NCBI GenBank assembly: GCA_019925095.2 | Contig: CM034401.1 | Location: 5,987,838-6,051,837 of the forward strand | Direction: 5' to 3' | DNA length: 64,000 nt | From: Dendrolimus kikuchii | Lineage: Eukaryota > Arthropoda > Insecta > Lepidoptera > Lasiocampidae | Shown: in pieces, positions 10,477 to 21,881 of the stretch | Position numbering within the stretch: the stretch's first letter is position 1 | Layout of the letters: the number at the start of each line of letters is the position of its first letter | Notes under the pieces: model-generated | Databases searched by the model: none | Seen by the model: only the letters and a program-made list of their open reading frames with translations | What the model was told of the DNA's origin: nothing | Position numbers and translations under genes: made by a program

Positions 10477-10732
10477 CGTTCCATTAGGGGCTCACAACGA
10501 CCACGTTCACGGCCGCGATTTTTCCCGTTCCACTTGCTTGCCGGCGTTACAATCGTCAACCCAAGTAGAACGGTTATACGACCCGCCTCCTGACATGGGT
10601 CGTTGTGAGCGTTCTGTGATCGAAAATGATGACGTCATTAGTGACGTTTTCGCCACGACCACAACGACCGCGGTTGCCTTGTGGAATGGCTAAGTGAGCA
10701 TTTTCGGCGTTGTGAGTTGCTAATGGAACGCG
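10477..10732. mobile_element. GC-rich MITE with imperfect about 25-bp TIRs
   Basis: The left arm acgttccattaggggctcac and the right arm gtgagttgctaatggaacg are imperfect reverse complements about 230 bp apart. Inside are further inverted pieces around ttccac and gtggaa. The GC and CpG content is much higher than in the surrounding DNA, which makes it look like a CpG island, but the structure is that of a small transposon. Confidence 0.55.
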
Positions 10733-10934
10733 CTGGTTATGATAGCCGTTTTGACGTTTGCCCAATCATGAAGTTTTGTATAAATTAATAACTATATTTG
10801 AAGGAGCAAATGACTCTTTATTTATGGTTAATAGTGATGGTCATAAAATTTATCGAACGTACAATTTTAATATATAAAGTGGAGGTTTATTAATAGTTCG
10901 TATTTGCCTATTTATGTGCCTTAACAAACAAATC

Positions 10935-11160
10935 GACGGCCTCTGTGGTTCTCACTACAACGCAGAGACTCCGGGTTCGATTAAATTAAATTCCGGGTAA
11001 ATTTCGAAATCGAATATTCTCCGTTATTTACTATGGTCTAGGTGTCTGGGGTCGGCCTCAGAGTAATCCGTTGTATAATACCTATATCATAATTTGGGAT
11101 ATACAATATGTGTGTTTGTCTGTCTATTATTATATTATATTATTATTATAATCTCTTCCC
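10935..11160 (+). mobile_element. tRNA-derived SINE, degraded copy
   Basis: Begins ggcctctgtggtt, holds a B-box-like ccgggttcgatt, then tctccgttatttactatgg and ggtgtctggggtcgg, and ends in an (ATT)n tail at about 11125-11150. It is the same family as the better-preserved copy at 49728-49975 (minus). The A-box region is damaged. Confidence 0.65.
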
Positions 11161-12367
11161 GTTTTAACTAACAAAAAAAACAGTGCCAATATGTATTATA
11201 CAATGTTTAAATATGGCCTTTTGTGGCATCTTTTTTCTGTATCTTTTTGTAGGAATTTGTTTCTTATGTGCTAATATAGTATGTATATTCATTTAGACAT
11301 TTAAGTCCAGTGAAATATATTAAATACATATTTGCGTCTTCGTTTTATTAACACTTTTTGATCAGCTTCTACTTACAATACTCCAATAACTTACACTTCA
11401 TTACATTTTTTCAATAATAAATTGATATATTTCACATCACTATTGTAATTTTTCAAGTCGGCCATCATAGCCTGCCGTAGGTATAGTACTAGATGAATCC
11501 AGACCATGGTGATAACCACGAATAATAAATAGTACAAAGTACAAAGGAGGGTTGTTCAAATGAAAAATTGGTTCAGATAGTGATGGGACCTAAACATATT
11601 ATTATTGATTGTGCTTTCAATTTATAAAGTGATAGCAAAACGCGCAATTGTTCAAAATTTCAAGAAGACAATGATTGTATCTCTTATAAGTATCCAAGCA
11701 CCTCTACCTATGCAATAATAAATTTTGTTTTCAAATCATTAGTTATCAGATCTCTAACCAAATTTTTTGTATTTAGCAATAAAAATTCGTCATTGAAAAT
11801 AGAAACTATTTCTAGTAAATATTTATTGTACTCTTAGTACGACTTAGGTCATTGAATGGAACTGGAAATTAAAAAAAAATACTGTTCGTATTGTCTGCAA
11901 TCGTAACTGGTTACAAGCAAATAGCTACAATATTTTTCATGGCTGTAACTGACTACAGAAGATAACTCACCTAATTTCCATGGCTACAAGAAAATAATGC
12001 TTTTTTTGTGGTTCTGATTGGCAATTAGAAAAATGTGGCTACAAATAGCAATAGAATGCAACTTGGACTTTTACAATTGTATACAAACAATATTAGATTT
12101 TGACACAGAATATAACTTCATTATACTATTTCGAAGCGTTTATTTTACTTTTTATGTTTGCATTTTTATCAAGTTACATATTTCTTGACAGTAAAGCCCA
12201 TATGAAACAAATGAGATAATTGTCGTATTTTATTGTTGTGGGCGACGTAATAGTGATGTTCTGTGAGTCATGTAACGCACAGACTATTAAATCATCGACA
12301 CTATATATAAATATACACAATATAGTACTTTTCGCAAAAATATATATGTAAGTTAAATTGATTAAAA
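11161..12367. other. AT-rich region downstream of the desaturase gene
   Basis: No exon seen. Repeated gctacaa and ggctgtaactg words at about 11900-12060 suggest an old repeat. A reverse-strand AATAAA at 12144-12139 would serve as an alternative distal polyadenylation signal for the desaturase. Confidence 0.35.
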
Positions 12368-12373
12368 TTTATT
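12368..12373 (-). promoter_or_regulatory. Candidate polyadenylation signal of the desaturase gene
   Basis: AATAAA on the minus strand about 280 nt downstream of the desaturase stop codon at 12651. The match is exact, but the choice among several such hexamers in AT-rich DNA is inference. Confidence 0.35.
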
Positions 12374-12650
12374 TATAAATGAAGTCTATATTTATAACAA
12401 ATCGAGTCGGTAACGCATTATGACATTATTAATTGATCCGTCATCGAGTTGTCAAAAGTAAAATAAATGCTTGGAAAGGGTATACACATCCGAAATTTAA
12501 GAAGAGAAAGCACTTAACAAGTTCCCATATTTGGTATATGAGTGATGAATGGAATTACTTACTATTTTCCGTAGCCATGACTGGCAACTGAAAGTAGGTA
12601 CTTGTTCCATCTTCCATAGCCATTAAGGAGAAAAAAATACTTGCGAAAAA

Positions 12651-13155
12651 CTAATCGTCTTTGGGATTAATGCGGATGGCCGCGTTGATTTCCTCCTTGG
12701 AATGGTCTTTATCTCCCCATCCCCATAGGTGATGAGACCCGTCACCCGTACGTTTAACCCTATTCTGAATAATCTCCTCCGAAACCGTCTTCATGTCATA
12801 CGCCCACCCTATCTTCGCGAAGAAATTAATGAAGGTCGTTGTGAAATTCAACCTGTTGTTACCGAGTTCGGCTGTCTTGTAGTCCCATGGGAAAGTGTGG
12901 TGATAATTGTGGAAGCCTTCACCGAGGGCGAAAAGGGCTACCGAAAGGTTCTCAGAGGGCTTGATGCTTTTATCGTAGGGCTTGTCGCCCCATTTGTGAG
13001 CTGCCGAGTTGACGAGCCAAGTCACATTGAGGATGACCGCGTAACGGAATAAGGCCGCCACCAAGAACGCGTTCGACCACGTCTCGTTCCAGAAATACAC
13101 AGGAATCACCGTTGGTAGAATGAAACAACCCAGTGGCATCAGTAGCAGATAGTAC
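12651..13155 (-). CDS. desat1: Desaturase coding exon 4 (residues 185-352 and stop)
   Basis: Acceptor tgtttttcag, stop TAG at 12653-12651. Carries the last two membrane segments, NSAAHKWG, the signature KPSE, His box 3 ([15 protein letters not shown]) and the conserved C-terminus [14 protein letters not shown]. Confidence 0.95.
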
Positions 13156-16100
13156 CTGAAAAACATATTCAATTTGTTTTTAATCTATACTAATAACATT
13201 GAAGTACATGTCTTTGATTTCAAAATAAATGCAAAAATTACACTAAAGTCCTCGTTAACAGTATCTCTGATTATTTGTTTGAAAGGATTTGGAATAGTTT
13301 GTAATCCGTCAATAGACATTCGATAGAACCCTCGCTATACGTAACAAAATACGTTGCTTAATCATATTATTAATCATAAACGACTGAATCACATTTTACG
13401 ACTTTTACTTTATTTCTATTTTAAAACTACACAGAGGGCGATCTTAACACTAAAGGAGGTCGATCGCTGCTCTTATTTTAATCCAGGAAATTAAAAATAA
13501 GAGTATATAGTCAACAACAGGAATAAATTATTTATTGCCGCTGAAGCAGCCTAACAGACGCTCCATCTCGCGGAGTGTTACCTATGGACGTTTGCAACAC
13601 TAGCAGCGTTGCGAACGTGCTGCCGACCTCGAAGGGATTTTATGACGCCGTTCTTAGACAGCCACATTTCGTAGCGCACAGAGAAGTCAGCGGGAAGTTT
13701 CCTCCAGATCACTACTTCACACGGAATAAGCATGTTAAAGAATCGTTGCTTAGTTGATAGTCTTATCCGTGCAAGAACGAAAAAAATACACTAATTACTA
13801 CCGGCTTATCGTATGAGGTGACAAAACAACTCACAGGCAGTTAGGGCATTTTTCCGTCTGGATGGCTACCTATCACCCCTATACTCTACAGACTAGAGTG
13901 TACCGCCATAACAACCTTGGGTTATGATCCGCCGTCAGTAGTCAGATTCAGTACCCCTTTCAAGTCCAGCAGCATTGTACATTTGTAAGACCAAAGGTTC
14001 TAGACCTTTGGTGCATGTCCATAGGCGACCGCAACCACTGTCAATCAAGTGGGCTGTTAGACTGTCTGCTATACTCCAGCAATAAAAAAGTTGAGTGTGG
14101 TGACTCAACGTTGGAATGACAGAGTGGAAGCTTATTTTGACGAGGAGAAAGCCACTTAAGAACTTCTCAACGTATGGAGATCACAGTGAGGGCGTGTGAG
14201 GAGACTCGGCAACCTGGTTCTATACCCCGGTGGAGGTAGGTTACCACTGCCGGAATACCCACTAAGTCTAGACTTCAATTCGCCTATAGCCAGGGCCGCG
14301 GAAAATGGCTCTCGCCTGCTCCGAGTGCACCTTGGTAGTCAAAGACCGAAACGGCCTTGTCCATTGCTACAGCAGGGCGCAAAGTACCCCGCGGCGACAG
14401 AAGTCTTCGTCCCCGCGTGCAAGCTAACCAGACCAAACTTCAATCGTTCAACTGGCAACACACTGTCCAAGACAGAAGTGACGTGCTCTCGTTTCGGAGA
14501 CCAAGAGTGACTGTTGGTCGCTCAGCCAACGGAGTTAGTTAGTGGTAACTCAAACAATTGGAGGTGAACATTCCGTCGATGGCGAGCGGTGCGGTTGTGA
14601 AAAGGAATCGTTGAATTAATTACAAAATAATTTTTAATTATAACTAAATTGTATAACCTTGAGTCCATTGCAAATATGGTTACGTTCTGAGAATTGGTCA
14701 AATCGATAAAATACCTAATGCAGCATTATTACAAACTTTACTAATTTCTCAATGTTAACATGTGTAATATTTTCGAAATGTTATTAGTCAAATTATGATA
14801 TGCTTTTTACGATAATATTGCGGCAGTAACGCTCAGTCCGGTTCTGTTTTTCCTAATAAAATTTTATAACATAGTTAATACTAATATCGTAATGACTGAT
14901 TCTACAAAATGCCTGGTTTTTATCAACTCAGAGCTTATATATATTATATTATATATATTCGCACAATAATTAAGGGAGCAAAAAATATCTACATTTTTAG
15001 GTGATTTTCAACAGGCTATAATTTGATGAAAAATGATCATACAGCAAATTGTAGCTCCAAGTGTTTAGTGTTCGGATGTAAGCTTCAAGTTAATTCAACT
15101 TTAATTTATTTTATTAAAGACCTTGATACGAGCACTTTTCGCTTTGATTTCGGTCTATGAATGAAAAAGGATTACTTTGCCTTCGTTTATCGACTATAAG
15201 ACTGAAACCATAAAAAAATTTGATTGACTTGACTGATACTTAGACTGATACGCGAATTACTTTTCAAGGACTTATTTTTGATGATCTCTATGGTTGAGCA
15301 GCAAGTGTTTGCATGCTTAGTTCACTGGAACGAGGACCGGGGGTTTGATTCCTGTCATGGTAAATATCATAAACAAACTCCGTTGTTTACTATGTATGGT
15401 ATGTGTGTCTGGGATCCACCCCCGAGTGGTCCTTGTATAATACCCATAACACAAGCATAACTCGCTCAGATTGGGAGTACATCATTATAATGTGTTGTCT
15501 GCTGAGTATTTCGGTTTAATTTATAGTAAATCATTCGTCAAACCAATTAATCTGTTTAATTTATATTAAAAAATAACTTACTTCTTTTGAAATCTGAGGA
15601 TGGGATCGGCATACAAGTCGCTAATGTCGAGCCCCTTGCCCTTTTTCTTGAGCTCCGGATGTTTCCTGACCAGAAGCCAGCCAATGTGTGAGAAGAAGAA
15701 GCCTCGCGTCGCGTTGTGCGGGTCGGCGTCCGTTTCAGAGTACTTGTGGTGCATACGATGGTCGCGAGCCCAATCTATTGCTGAATCCTAAAAAAAAACA
15801 TAATATAAGACCATAGAAAACCTTACTGCCTCTCCATTGATAATATCGGTGATCAGAATATCGGCGTGAAACAGCCTTGAGCTAATCGTGTTTCGTGCGA
15901 TGAGCGAGTTCCGATGAGACTTCCCCTTCCACCTATCCCATCCCCCTATCCGATGTTCCTCCTCCCCATATCCCATCCTAAAGGTTGGCAACGCGTTAGC
16001 TTCGGTCCTGGTATTAGATACATTTATATGCGGTGCCGGCAGTAACCACATATCATTAGCTGGGTCGTCTGCATTTGCCAACTTCACAATTAAAATAATG

Positions 16101-19100
16101 CGGGTTTTAAACATTGGTAACGTCGGTGAGTAAGTTTCCAGCATGTAATTAGTACTATAAGATAGGTGAAATCTTTTACTTCAAGAGGGGAAATCCAATA
16201 GAGGACTAGCGACCAGTGAATCTCACACTACCCCACATGACCCCACTGCAGTGCAAAGCGCCGTGAGGTCGTGTGGAATTTACTTTGTTGGGATGGCGAT
16301 AGGATGCTCCAAAGACATGGTATGACCACCCGAGTCGGGGATACCCACTAAAACTCATCGGTGTTCCTTCCTTCGCCTTACGCTAAGGCCTTATGTAAAC
16401 GGCGTCACCACTTCATGAGCCCTGACGGACGTTGGCTCTTCATCTTTCACTTCTGAGAAACCGAGACCCCGACGTCTACCTTCTCTTTTAGCGTGGGGGG
16501 TTCTAACTCGCCCCGTAGAAGGAGAGCTGGCGGTGTAGACAAATCATTAAGTGCTAAACAAATAGAATGAAAATGACAATATGGGAATGACATGATATTT
16601 ATTCCCATACATTTTCTATTTTATTCGTTTAACGCTAATGGTCTACAGGGCCTGAGTGCGCGCGGAACTCCGGGGCCCCCCCATTGTGACAGCACACTAG
16701 TGGCGGGTGGGATCCTTTGCTCACTGGCAAAACTGTTTTTAATTTCCAGTAATTTTGTCAAAAATTTAAAAATTGTCATTGATATAAAAATTCAAGATTT
16801 TAACTGACCCAAAAAATTAAGCCTATAGCGGAAGAAACAAGGATTTTGTTATAACTTCAACTTTAAGCTTGAATAACTTTTGAAGGAGTCAATTTAGCTA
16901 AAACTGTTGAGGGGTGTTTTTTGTATTATTTATTGAATTTTTCCAGGCACTGACTTTTGCATGAATTACAAATTCCAAAATTGAAAGGTCAAATTGTAAA
17001 AATATACCAATGTTTAACACATGACTGTAAAGAAACAGTTCATTTGATGGAAAATTTTAATTAGACCATTCAATTTCCTTCAACAATGTTACAGCATCAA
17101 TTTCGTTAAGTCAATGGTTTGGAAGTTCTGAGACAAAAGTCCGCTCAACAAAAAAAATCTAAATTTACCTCTTATAATTTATATTAAGGATTCGAAATCT
17201 CACAATAATCTTTTTTTGTATCCCACATAATATTTCGATATATTAAAAAAAGTCTATTTTTTGGCCCAGTCTAATTTAATATATGCTATCTGTGCAGGAT
17301 ACGGAGAAAGAATACAATTTCCTACGACCGGACCGCCTATCGTAAGACGCGACAAAATAACCCACAACCAGGTCGTACCCTACCATCCTTTAGTGGTATT
17401 TACCCATCTGGATGGCTACCACCCCTGGTCTAGAGTATGCCGCCATAACAATCTTGAGTAGTGTTCCAGCTTTAGTGGCCAGGCTCCACCCTCCCCTTAG
17501 AGAGCAACAGCGCATTTGTAACAAACACCTTTGGTGTTGAAAATGTCTATATGCGATGGTAACCACTTTTCATCAAGTGGACCGTCTTCCTGTCTGCTGA
17601 TCTCATGCAATAATAAAAAAAAACATAGAATAACATCCGGCGATAGCTTGCGTAAATCTCTTGTTTGATTATCGCTTAGCAAACATTCAAGATAAAACGA
17701 GATAACCAAAGAGGAAAATTCGACACATCACTTAAAACATGTATTTGTGTAAAAGCCTTCAATAATGCAATAATATTCATGAAAATTATGGAAGGAAAAC
17801 TAATAAAAAATATTAGGTACATGCAGGACTAGCATGATACAAGTGCGTTTGGCGACACAAGTGTTATATTACAAATACGCCTTAATATGCGTAACTATAG
17901 TCAATAGGCGTACCTAATGTACATTAACTATTGTTAATTTTCAGAAAAATAATAAGTGTTAAATAAAAAATGTTTATCACACTTGTAGTATTCTCTTTCA
18001 GACAACCTTTAAATGAAATTAAAATATAATATTATAAGAAAATATTTTAGTTACTTTTAATATACTTTATCTTTTTTTTAATACGCTTTTATTAGTTTCA
18101 TACGTATGTTAGTAACGGAATCTTTCAAGTTAAATTTGATCGAATTCCCGGTTTCTGATTGAGCTGAAATTTTGCACGTATGTGTGTATATCGCGTGACA
18201 ATGGCTTGGCTAGCCACTGGCTAGCACTCTGCTGCTACATGATATGCAGGATCTTAAAAGCTTGTATTTAAAAACCTTTTAAAAAACGCTTATTTTTACA
18301 TAACGTTCCATTTTATCATAAGAGTGTATTTAATTCTTTTTTCAAAGTTTCCACGGAGAAGGTAATTAAATCACTAAATAATCACTAAAAAATGAAAACT
18401 AAATAATAGTTTTAAAAAATTAGAAAATCCAACTAAAAAATAGAAAATAATTTGAATTAAAAATAGTGTAAGAAAAAATGATTTTATTGTAAAAAAAGCG
18501 TGGATGGTATCAATAGTTTGAAAAGCACCCCACGCTTTTTAAACTATCATTTATTTTATTGCAGGAGTTCAGCAGACAGGCAAACGGCCCACTTGATGGA
18601 AAGCGGTTACCATCGCCTATGGACATTTGCAACACCAAAGGTGTTACAAATGCGCTGCTGCTCTCTTAAGGGAGATTGAAACCTGGTCACTAATTCCGGA
18701 ACACAGCACAAGGTTGTTATGGCGGCATACTCTCGACCAGGGGTAGTAGCCATCCCGTCGGGCAAATGCCCTACCACCTGGCTGTGGGTTGTTTTGTCAC
18801 CTCTTATGACCGGCCGTCCGGCCGCAGCAAATTGTATTCTTTCTCCGTTCCTGCACGGATTATCTCTGACATTTTCGTAACTTGGGAACTGTGGTGAAAG
18901 CAACCACCTGGGGTGCAAACCCCAATAGTGTAGAGAAACGAAACAACACATACTATTATACAATCTGTACTCTGATTTTTAATGACCTGGACTAATAAAA
19001 CTGCTGCGATCGACCTTTTATGTTGCATACTTGGAGTAGTGTTGTAATATGGCTCATTCAAGTGAGTTGAATCAACAATTAACCACTGTGAGTTGTCCTA

Positions 19101-21861
19101 TATAACTCCTATAGAAATTCTATAGGGTTCAACTCACAGTGGTGTGTTGAATCAACAACACTATGGTCTAAGCTTGCAATATAAATAAAAGGTCTTTTGC
19201 AGCTGTCATTTTAGTCCAGGTTATTTAAAAATCAGAGTATAGCAACATTCAAGGTGTTACTTCTATTCCTTTCAAGAAGCGCAAAACTACATACAAATAT
19301 GTATGTTAGTAGGAAGGCAAAGGGCTTTTAATAGGCTATGCAATACAGAAGACGAGAACTTGAACTATTAGATAATTTTTTAAAACCAAGAAAAATAGTA
19401 AGCATCAAACTTAGTTATGATATACACATTTATTTATCTGAAGCTAATTATAATATTCTCTAAACAGATTTTAGTTAAAATGACCACTATGTACTGTAGA
19501 TATTATATCACTGATTTTTAAGTGGTTCCATGGCTGTATGTGGCTTATATAACTGTAGTGGAACACTTACAAGCCAATTGATGGTGCTGTACAATTGAAG
19601 AGGTCGCAAACGATTTCCGAAATATACAAAGAATATATACAAATTTCCAACAATAATAGATGGGCCTAGGCCTTCAAGCAACAACAATAGCCTCGCTGGA
19701 AGAACATCTTTAAGACGGATGAGCATTCCATCTCGCTGCTCCACCTAGTTGGGACATTCCTCAACAACCTATTTTAGCTAGGAATGAACAATTACACTGC
19801 AGAAAGATTAAATGACAATTGTTGTAGGTATTGATAATAAGAGGGTGGGCCTTCTTCTCATCACGTAATGCATCAAGCTAATAATTACCTGAAAGGCCAA
19901 TGTGTTAAAGAGAACCAAAATAAGGCGTAGTGGCCACTTGGCTTTGTATGACTTGTGAGCCCATAGTCTGTGTGCTCCGGCCGTAATTCCAAGTCCTGAC
20001 ATTATATACAATATGTAAGCTGTAACAAAGATAACTTAAAGTTAAAATGTGTTGTGGAAAAGTCTTGGTGACTAAGTAACTTAAGTATTCAAATTGTATT
20101 CCTTTATGAGTATTTCAATCCTGGTAGAAAGCATACACAACTAATACAGTTTGTGGACTTAATGTTTTTAATATTATATTCACTATGTGCTAACACTAAA
20201 TGCAAATATTGTGAGGAAACCTGCATAACTTGATCACTAACATTCGGCACTTGCAAATTTGCCTTCAATGAAATGGCAGATATGAGTGTTCCCTTGAAAT
20301 GCAGAAGTCTATATCCAGGATTGAGGATGTAGCTCTGGTTTTCTCACTTTTTAACATACACTCTTCAACCAATAAGTTTAATCCCATAAGGTACATCATA
20401 ACAGGAATAACCACAGATTAAAAGTGGGCCTCCGGAATAATTCACGCAGTGAAGAGCCTATGAACTTATTCATTAACTGCAAAATTTATTCAAAAAGATA
20501 AATGACGTAAAATAGCACTTGTGGAGGCATAAAAAACATTTAAAATTATCTAAGCCTGATAACAGATTTTTAAATTATATCTGTTCACAATATTATAGTT
20601 ACATTAGAGCATATATTACGAATGGAAAAGCAATAGTGCTACAGTTTTACACAAATTTCAATTCCAACCAGCAGTTTTTGTTTGTGCAGATAAGGCAAAT
20701 TGGTTTGCAACATGCATAGCTGGGCATTAACTCGTTAATCGTTAATTAACGAAGTTAACATTTTGAGTAACGAATTAACTTTTAAGTTAACTTAAAAATA
20801 TGTTAATGGACTCTTTAACTTCTGTTAAATTTCTCAAAGTCCGTTAATCGTTAATCCAGCACAATCACAATCTGTTTATTAAATATAATACTGCTATACC
20901 GTCAAGCGCTGCAGTTGAACGTCTTTTCTCCACGGGCAACTATACTACAGCCGAAACAAGCCTCGCTTTCAGACGAGAACTTCAACATATTAATGTTCAT
21001 GAAGGGGAATATTCATATTATGCCAGATGACTAAATTGACAGATAAATTGGATGGGTTAGTATTGTTTCGTCTAAGATGTAAATGGTCTATGTAGCAATT
21101 CGTCTAAATAGGAATTGGTCATTATATTACTATCAAATCGTCTTAAAATTAGTTCATCTATAAACCTTAATCCAAATTAATGAAAAAACATTGATTGTCA
21201 ACATGCCTATATTAGGCTATATTAAACACTCTAATAATTATACTTGTCTTTTTTTTGTTTCTAACCTGTTAACTTCCAGAACCAACAGTTTTTATAAGAT
21301 GCAATTTTTATCACGTGGTAATGAAATAACGATTAACGTTAACTTGCGTAAAATTTTCTGAAATGTAACACTAACTTTTAACGGAGTTAACTTTTTCAGT
21401 AACAGATTAGTGATTAACGAAGTTAACTATTTGATTAACGGTGCCCAGCCATGGCAACATGTAGATAATCTATGTAGAATTTTATTTGCAAAAATAAAAG
21501 GCAGAATGTTGCTTACTATGCATTCTTAGCTGTGTCTCACTTCATGATTCGTACACTGTTGTGCACTATTAAAATTAGTCTACTGCACAGGTACATCAGG
21601 AGGTATTATTAATTGTGTAAAATCGTATCTATTTATGTACTTACCAAAAATATCTGTCTGCCATTTTGCAGAGAACAGGAAAAGGTATCCTCCATATAAA
21701 GCTGCAAGGTGTAAGTATGCAAATAATAGGATGTTGCGCCAGACTAGCTTCTTTGGGTAATTGTCTGCTTGCTGCACTGGTGTAGTTGGGAGGGCCATGT
21801 CTGGAGTGGCTGCATCTGATTCAAACAGGACTCCATTCACATCTGCTTCTTTCGGAGCCAT
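12651..21861 (-). CDS. desat1: Delta-9 acyl-CoA desaturase (KPSE type), complete gene of four coding exons
   Basis: Membrane-bound di-iron enzyme that inserts a cis double bond at carbon 9 of palmitoyl- or stearoyl-CoA in the ER, using cytochrome b5. The coding exons 21861-21645, 20019-19889, 15787-15582 and 13155-12651 join in frame to 352 aa, the usual length of lepidopteran delta-9 enzymes. Metal-binding His boxes: HRLWAH at 89-94, HRMHH at 126-130, HNYHH at 267-271, plus NSAAH at 234-238. Four hydrophobic segments sit around 40-65, 72-85, 187-206 and 213-233. The lepidopteran signature motif at 250-253 reads KPSE, typical of the delta-9 group that prefers C16 over C18. The ATG starts the canonical MAP...NGVLFE N-terminus. 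An acceptor-like ttatttaaag ends at about 21881, so part of the 5' UTR is probably on another exon. Introns are 1625, 4101 and 2426 bp and full of mobile elements. The symbol is given by family analogy. Confidence 0.95.
13555..13700 (-). repeat. Fragment of SINE-like repeat A in desaturase intron 3
   Basis: Contains cctatggacgtttgcaacac and gaacgtgctgccgacctcg, matching the 3' half of the repeat family seen complete at 33412-33730. Reverse orientation. Confidence 0.5.
13800..14088 (+). repeat. SINE-like repeat A, diverged copy
   Basis: Contains gaggtgacaaaacaactcac, gtctggatggctacc, gccataacaacctt and catgtccataggcga in family order, ending agcaataaaaaag. Members end in AATAAA plus A-rich sequence, so they move by retroposition. 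Other copies: 17296, 18550 (-), 28160 (-), 33412, 34170 (-), 39925 (-). Confidence 0.6.
14160..14620 (+). mobile_element. GC-rich unidentified, probably retrotransposon-derived segment
   Basis: Two overlapping short frames (14196-14510 and 14357-14542) in a GC-rich island inside desaturase intron 3. Frames contain basic, arginine-rich pieces, and one reads a cysteine-containing CSECTL stretch, but no domain is recognised. Codon content and context suggest the 5' part of a non-LTR element. It is not part of the desaturase. Confidence 0.3.
15278..15490 (+). mobile_element. tRNA-derived SINE, diverged copy
   Basis: Shows tggttgagcagc (A-box-like), gggtttgattcctg (B-box-like), gtgtgtctgggatc and acccataacacaagcataac, in the order of the SINE at 49728-49975. 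It lies in desaturase intron 3, about 90 bp from exon 3. Confidence 0.6.
15582..15787 (-). CDS. desat1: Desaturase coding exon 3 (residues 117-184 and part of 185)
   Basis: Acceptor tttttttttag, donor AAGAA|GTAAGT. Carries His box 2 ([16 protein letters not shown]) and the conserved [17 protein letters not shown] stretch. Confidence 0.94.
15960..16530. repeat. Retroelement-like debris in desaturase intron 2
   Basis: 15960-16060 resembles the repeat at 38020-38150 (ccatcctaaaggttggcaac, then a variant of gttgcaaac and the tgcggtgccggc end). 16180-16530 is GC-richer than its surroundings and contains no sustained frame. No gene supported. Confidence 0.35.
16531..17290. other. AT-rich intron sequence with nothing recognised
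   Basis: Part of desaturase intron 2. A gggccccccc run at about 16672 is the only notable local feature. No terminal repeats or coding pattern seen. Confidence 0.35.
17296..17630 (+). repeat. SINE-like repeat A, nearly complete copy
   Basis: Starts cggagaaagaatacaatttc, includes atctggatggctaccacccc and gccgccataacaatcttgag, and ends catgcaataataaaaaaaaa. The orientation is opposite to the desaturase in whose intron 2 it lies. Confidence 0.7.
17631..18549. other. AT-rich intron 2 sequence, nothing recognised
   Basis: No coding pattern. Long A/T tracts and no clear paired termini were seen. Confidence 0.35.
18550..18862 (-). repeat. SINE-like repeat A, nearly complete copy in reverse
   Basis: Reads ttttattgcaggagttcagc to ctttctccgttcctgcacgg, i.e. 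the full repeat from A-rich tail to head. The short ORFs over it are chance frames shared by all copies of this family. Confidence 0.7.
18968..19239. mobile_element. MITE with about 60-bp imperfect TIRs and an inner hairpin
   Basis: Ends ctctgatttttaatgacctgg and ccaggttatttaaaaatcagag are inverted copies, flanked by TA on both sides. A second inverted pair lies inside: ccactgtgagttg at about 19083 and caactcacagtgg at about 19130. No ORF. TA flanks fit a Tc1/mariner-type target site. Located in desaturase intron 2. Confidence 0.65.
19240..19885. other. Desaturase intron 2, proximal part, no recognised element
   Basis: A 78-aa reverse frame at 19508-19744 is rich in Leu and aromatic residues, but it has no splice context and no recognised domain. 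Treated as non-coding. Confidence 0.35.
19889..20019 (-). CDS. desat1: Desaturase coding exon 2 (residues 73-116)
   Basis: Acceptor ctttgttacag, donor CAG|GTAATT. Carries the second membrane segment and His box 1, HRLWAH. Completes codon 73 (G + CT = Ala) and ends in phase 0. Confidence 0.93.
20720..21449 (+). mobile_element. Non-autonomous hAT element with hATC transposase remnant
   Basis: Ends gctgggcattaactcgttaa and ttgattaacggtgcccagc are inverted repeats, and repeated gttaac words fill both sub-terminal regions. At about 20896-21000 one frame reads [14 protein letters not shown], the hallmark of the hAT transposase C-terminal dimerisation domain (hATC). The rest of the transposase is gone. 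The flanking 8-mers catgcata and catggcaa match at 5 of 8 bases, a possible decayed target duplication. Lies in desaturase intron 1. Confidence 0.75.
21645..21861 (-). CDS. desat1: Desaturase coding exon 1 (residues 1-72 and first base of codon 73)
   Basis: ATG at 21861-21859. Ends ATTTTTG|GTAAGT. Encodes the cytosolic N-terminus ([15 protein letters not shown]) and the first membrane helix. About 20 nt of 5' UTR separate the ATG from a candidate acceptor. Confidence 0.93.
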
Positions 21862-21881
21862 GGTGTGGCGTTTATGTGACC

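Noticed and set aside
10406..10693. 95-aa ORF and CpG-rich block as a gene promoter and exon
   Set aside because: The block is bounded by inverted repeats and looks like a small transposon; the ORF has no domain.
12729..13052. 107-aa plus-strand ORF across desaturase exon 4
   Set aside because: Antisense shadow of a conserved coding exon.
19508..19744. 78-aa reverse frame near desaturase exon 2 as an extra exon
   Set aside because: Exons 2 and 3 already join in frame without it, and nothing in desaturases matches it.
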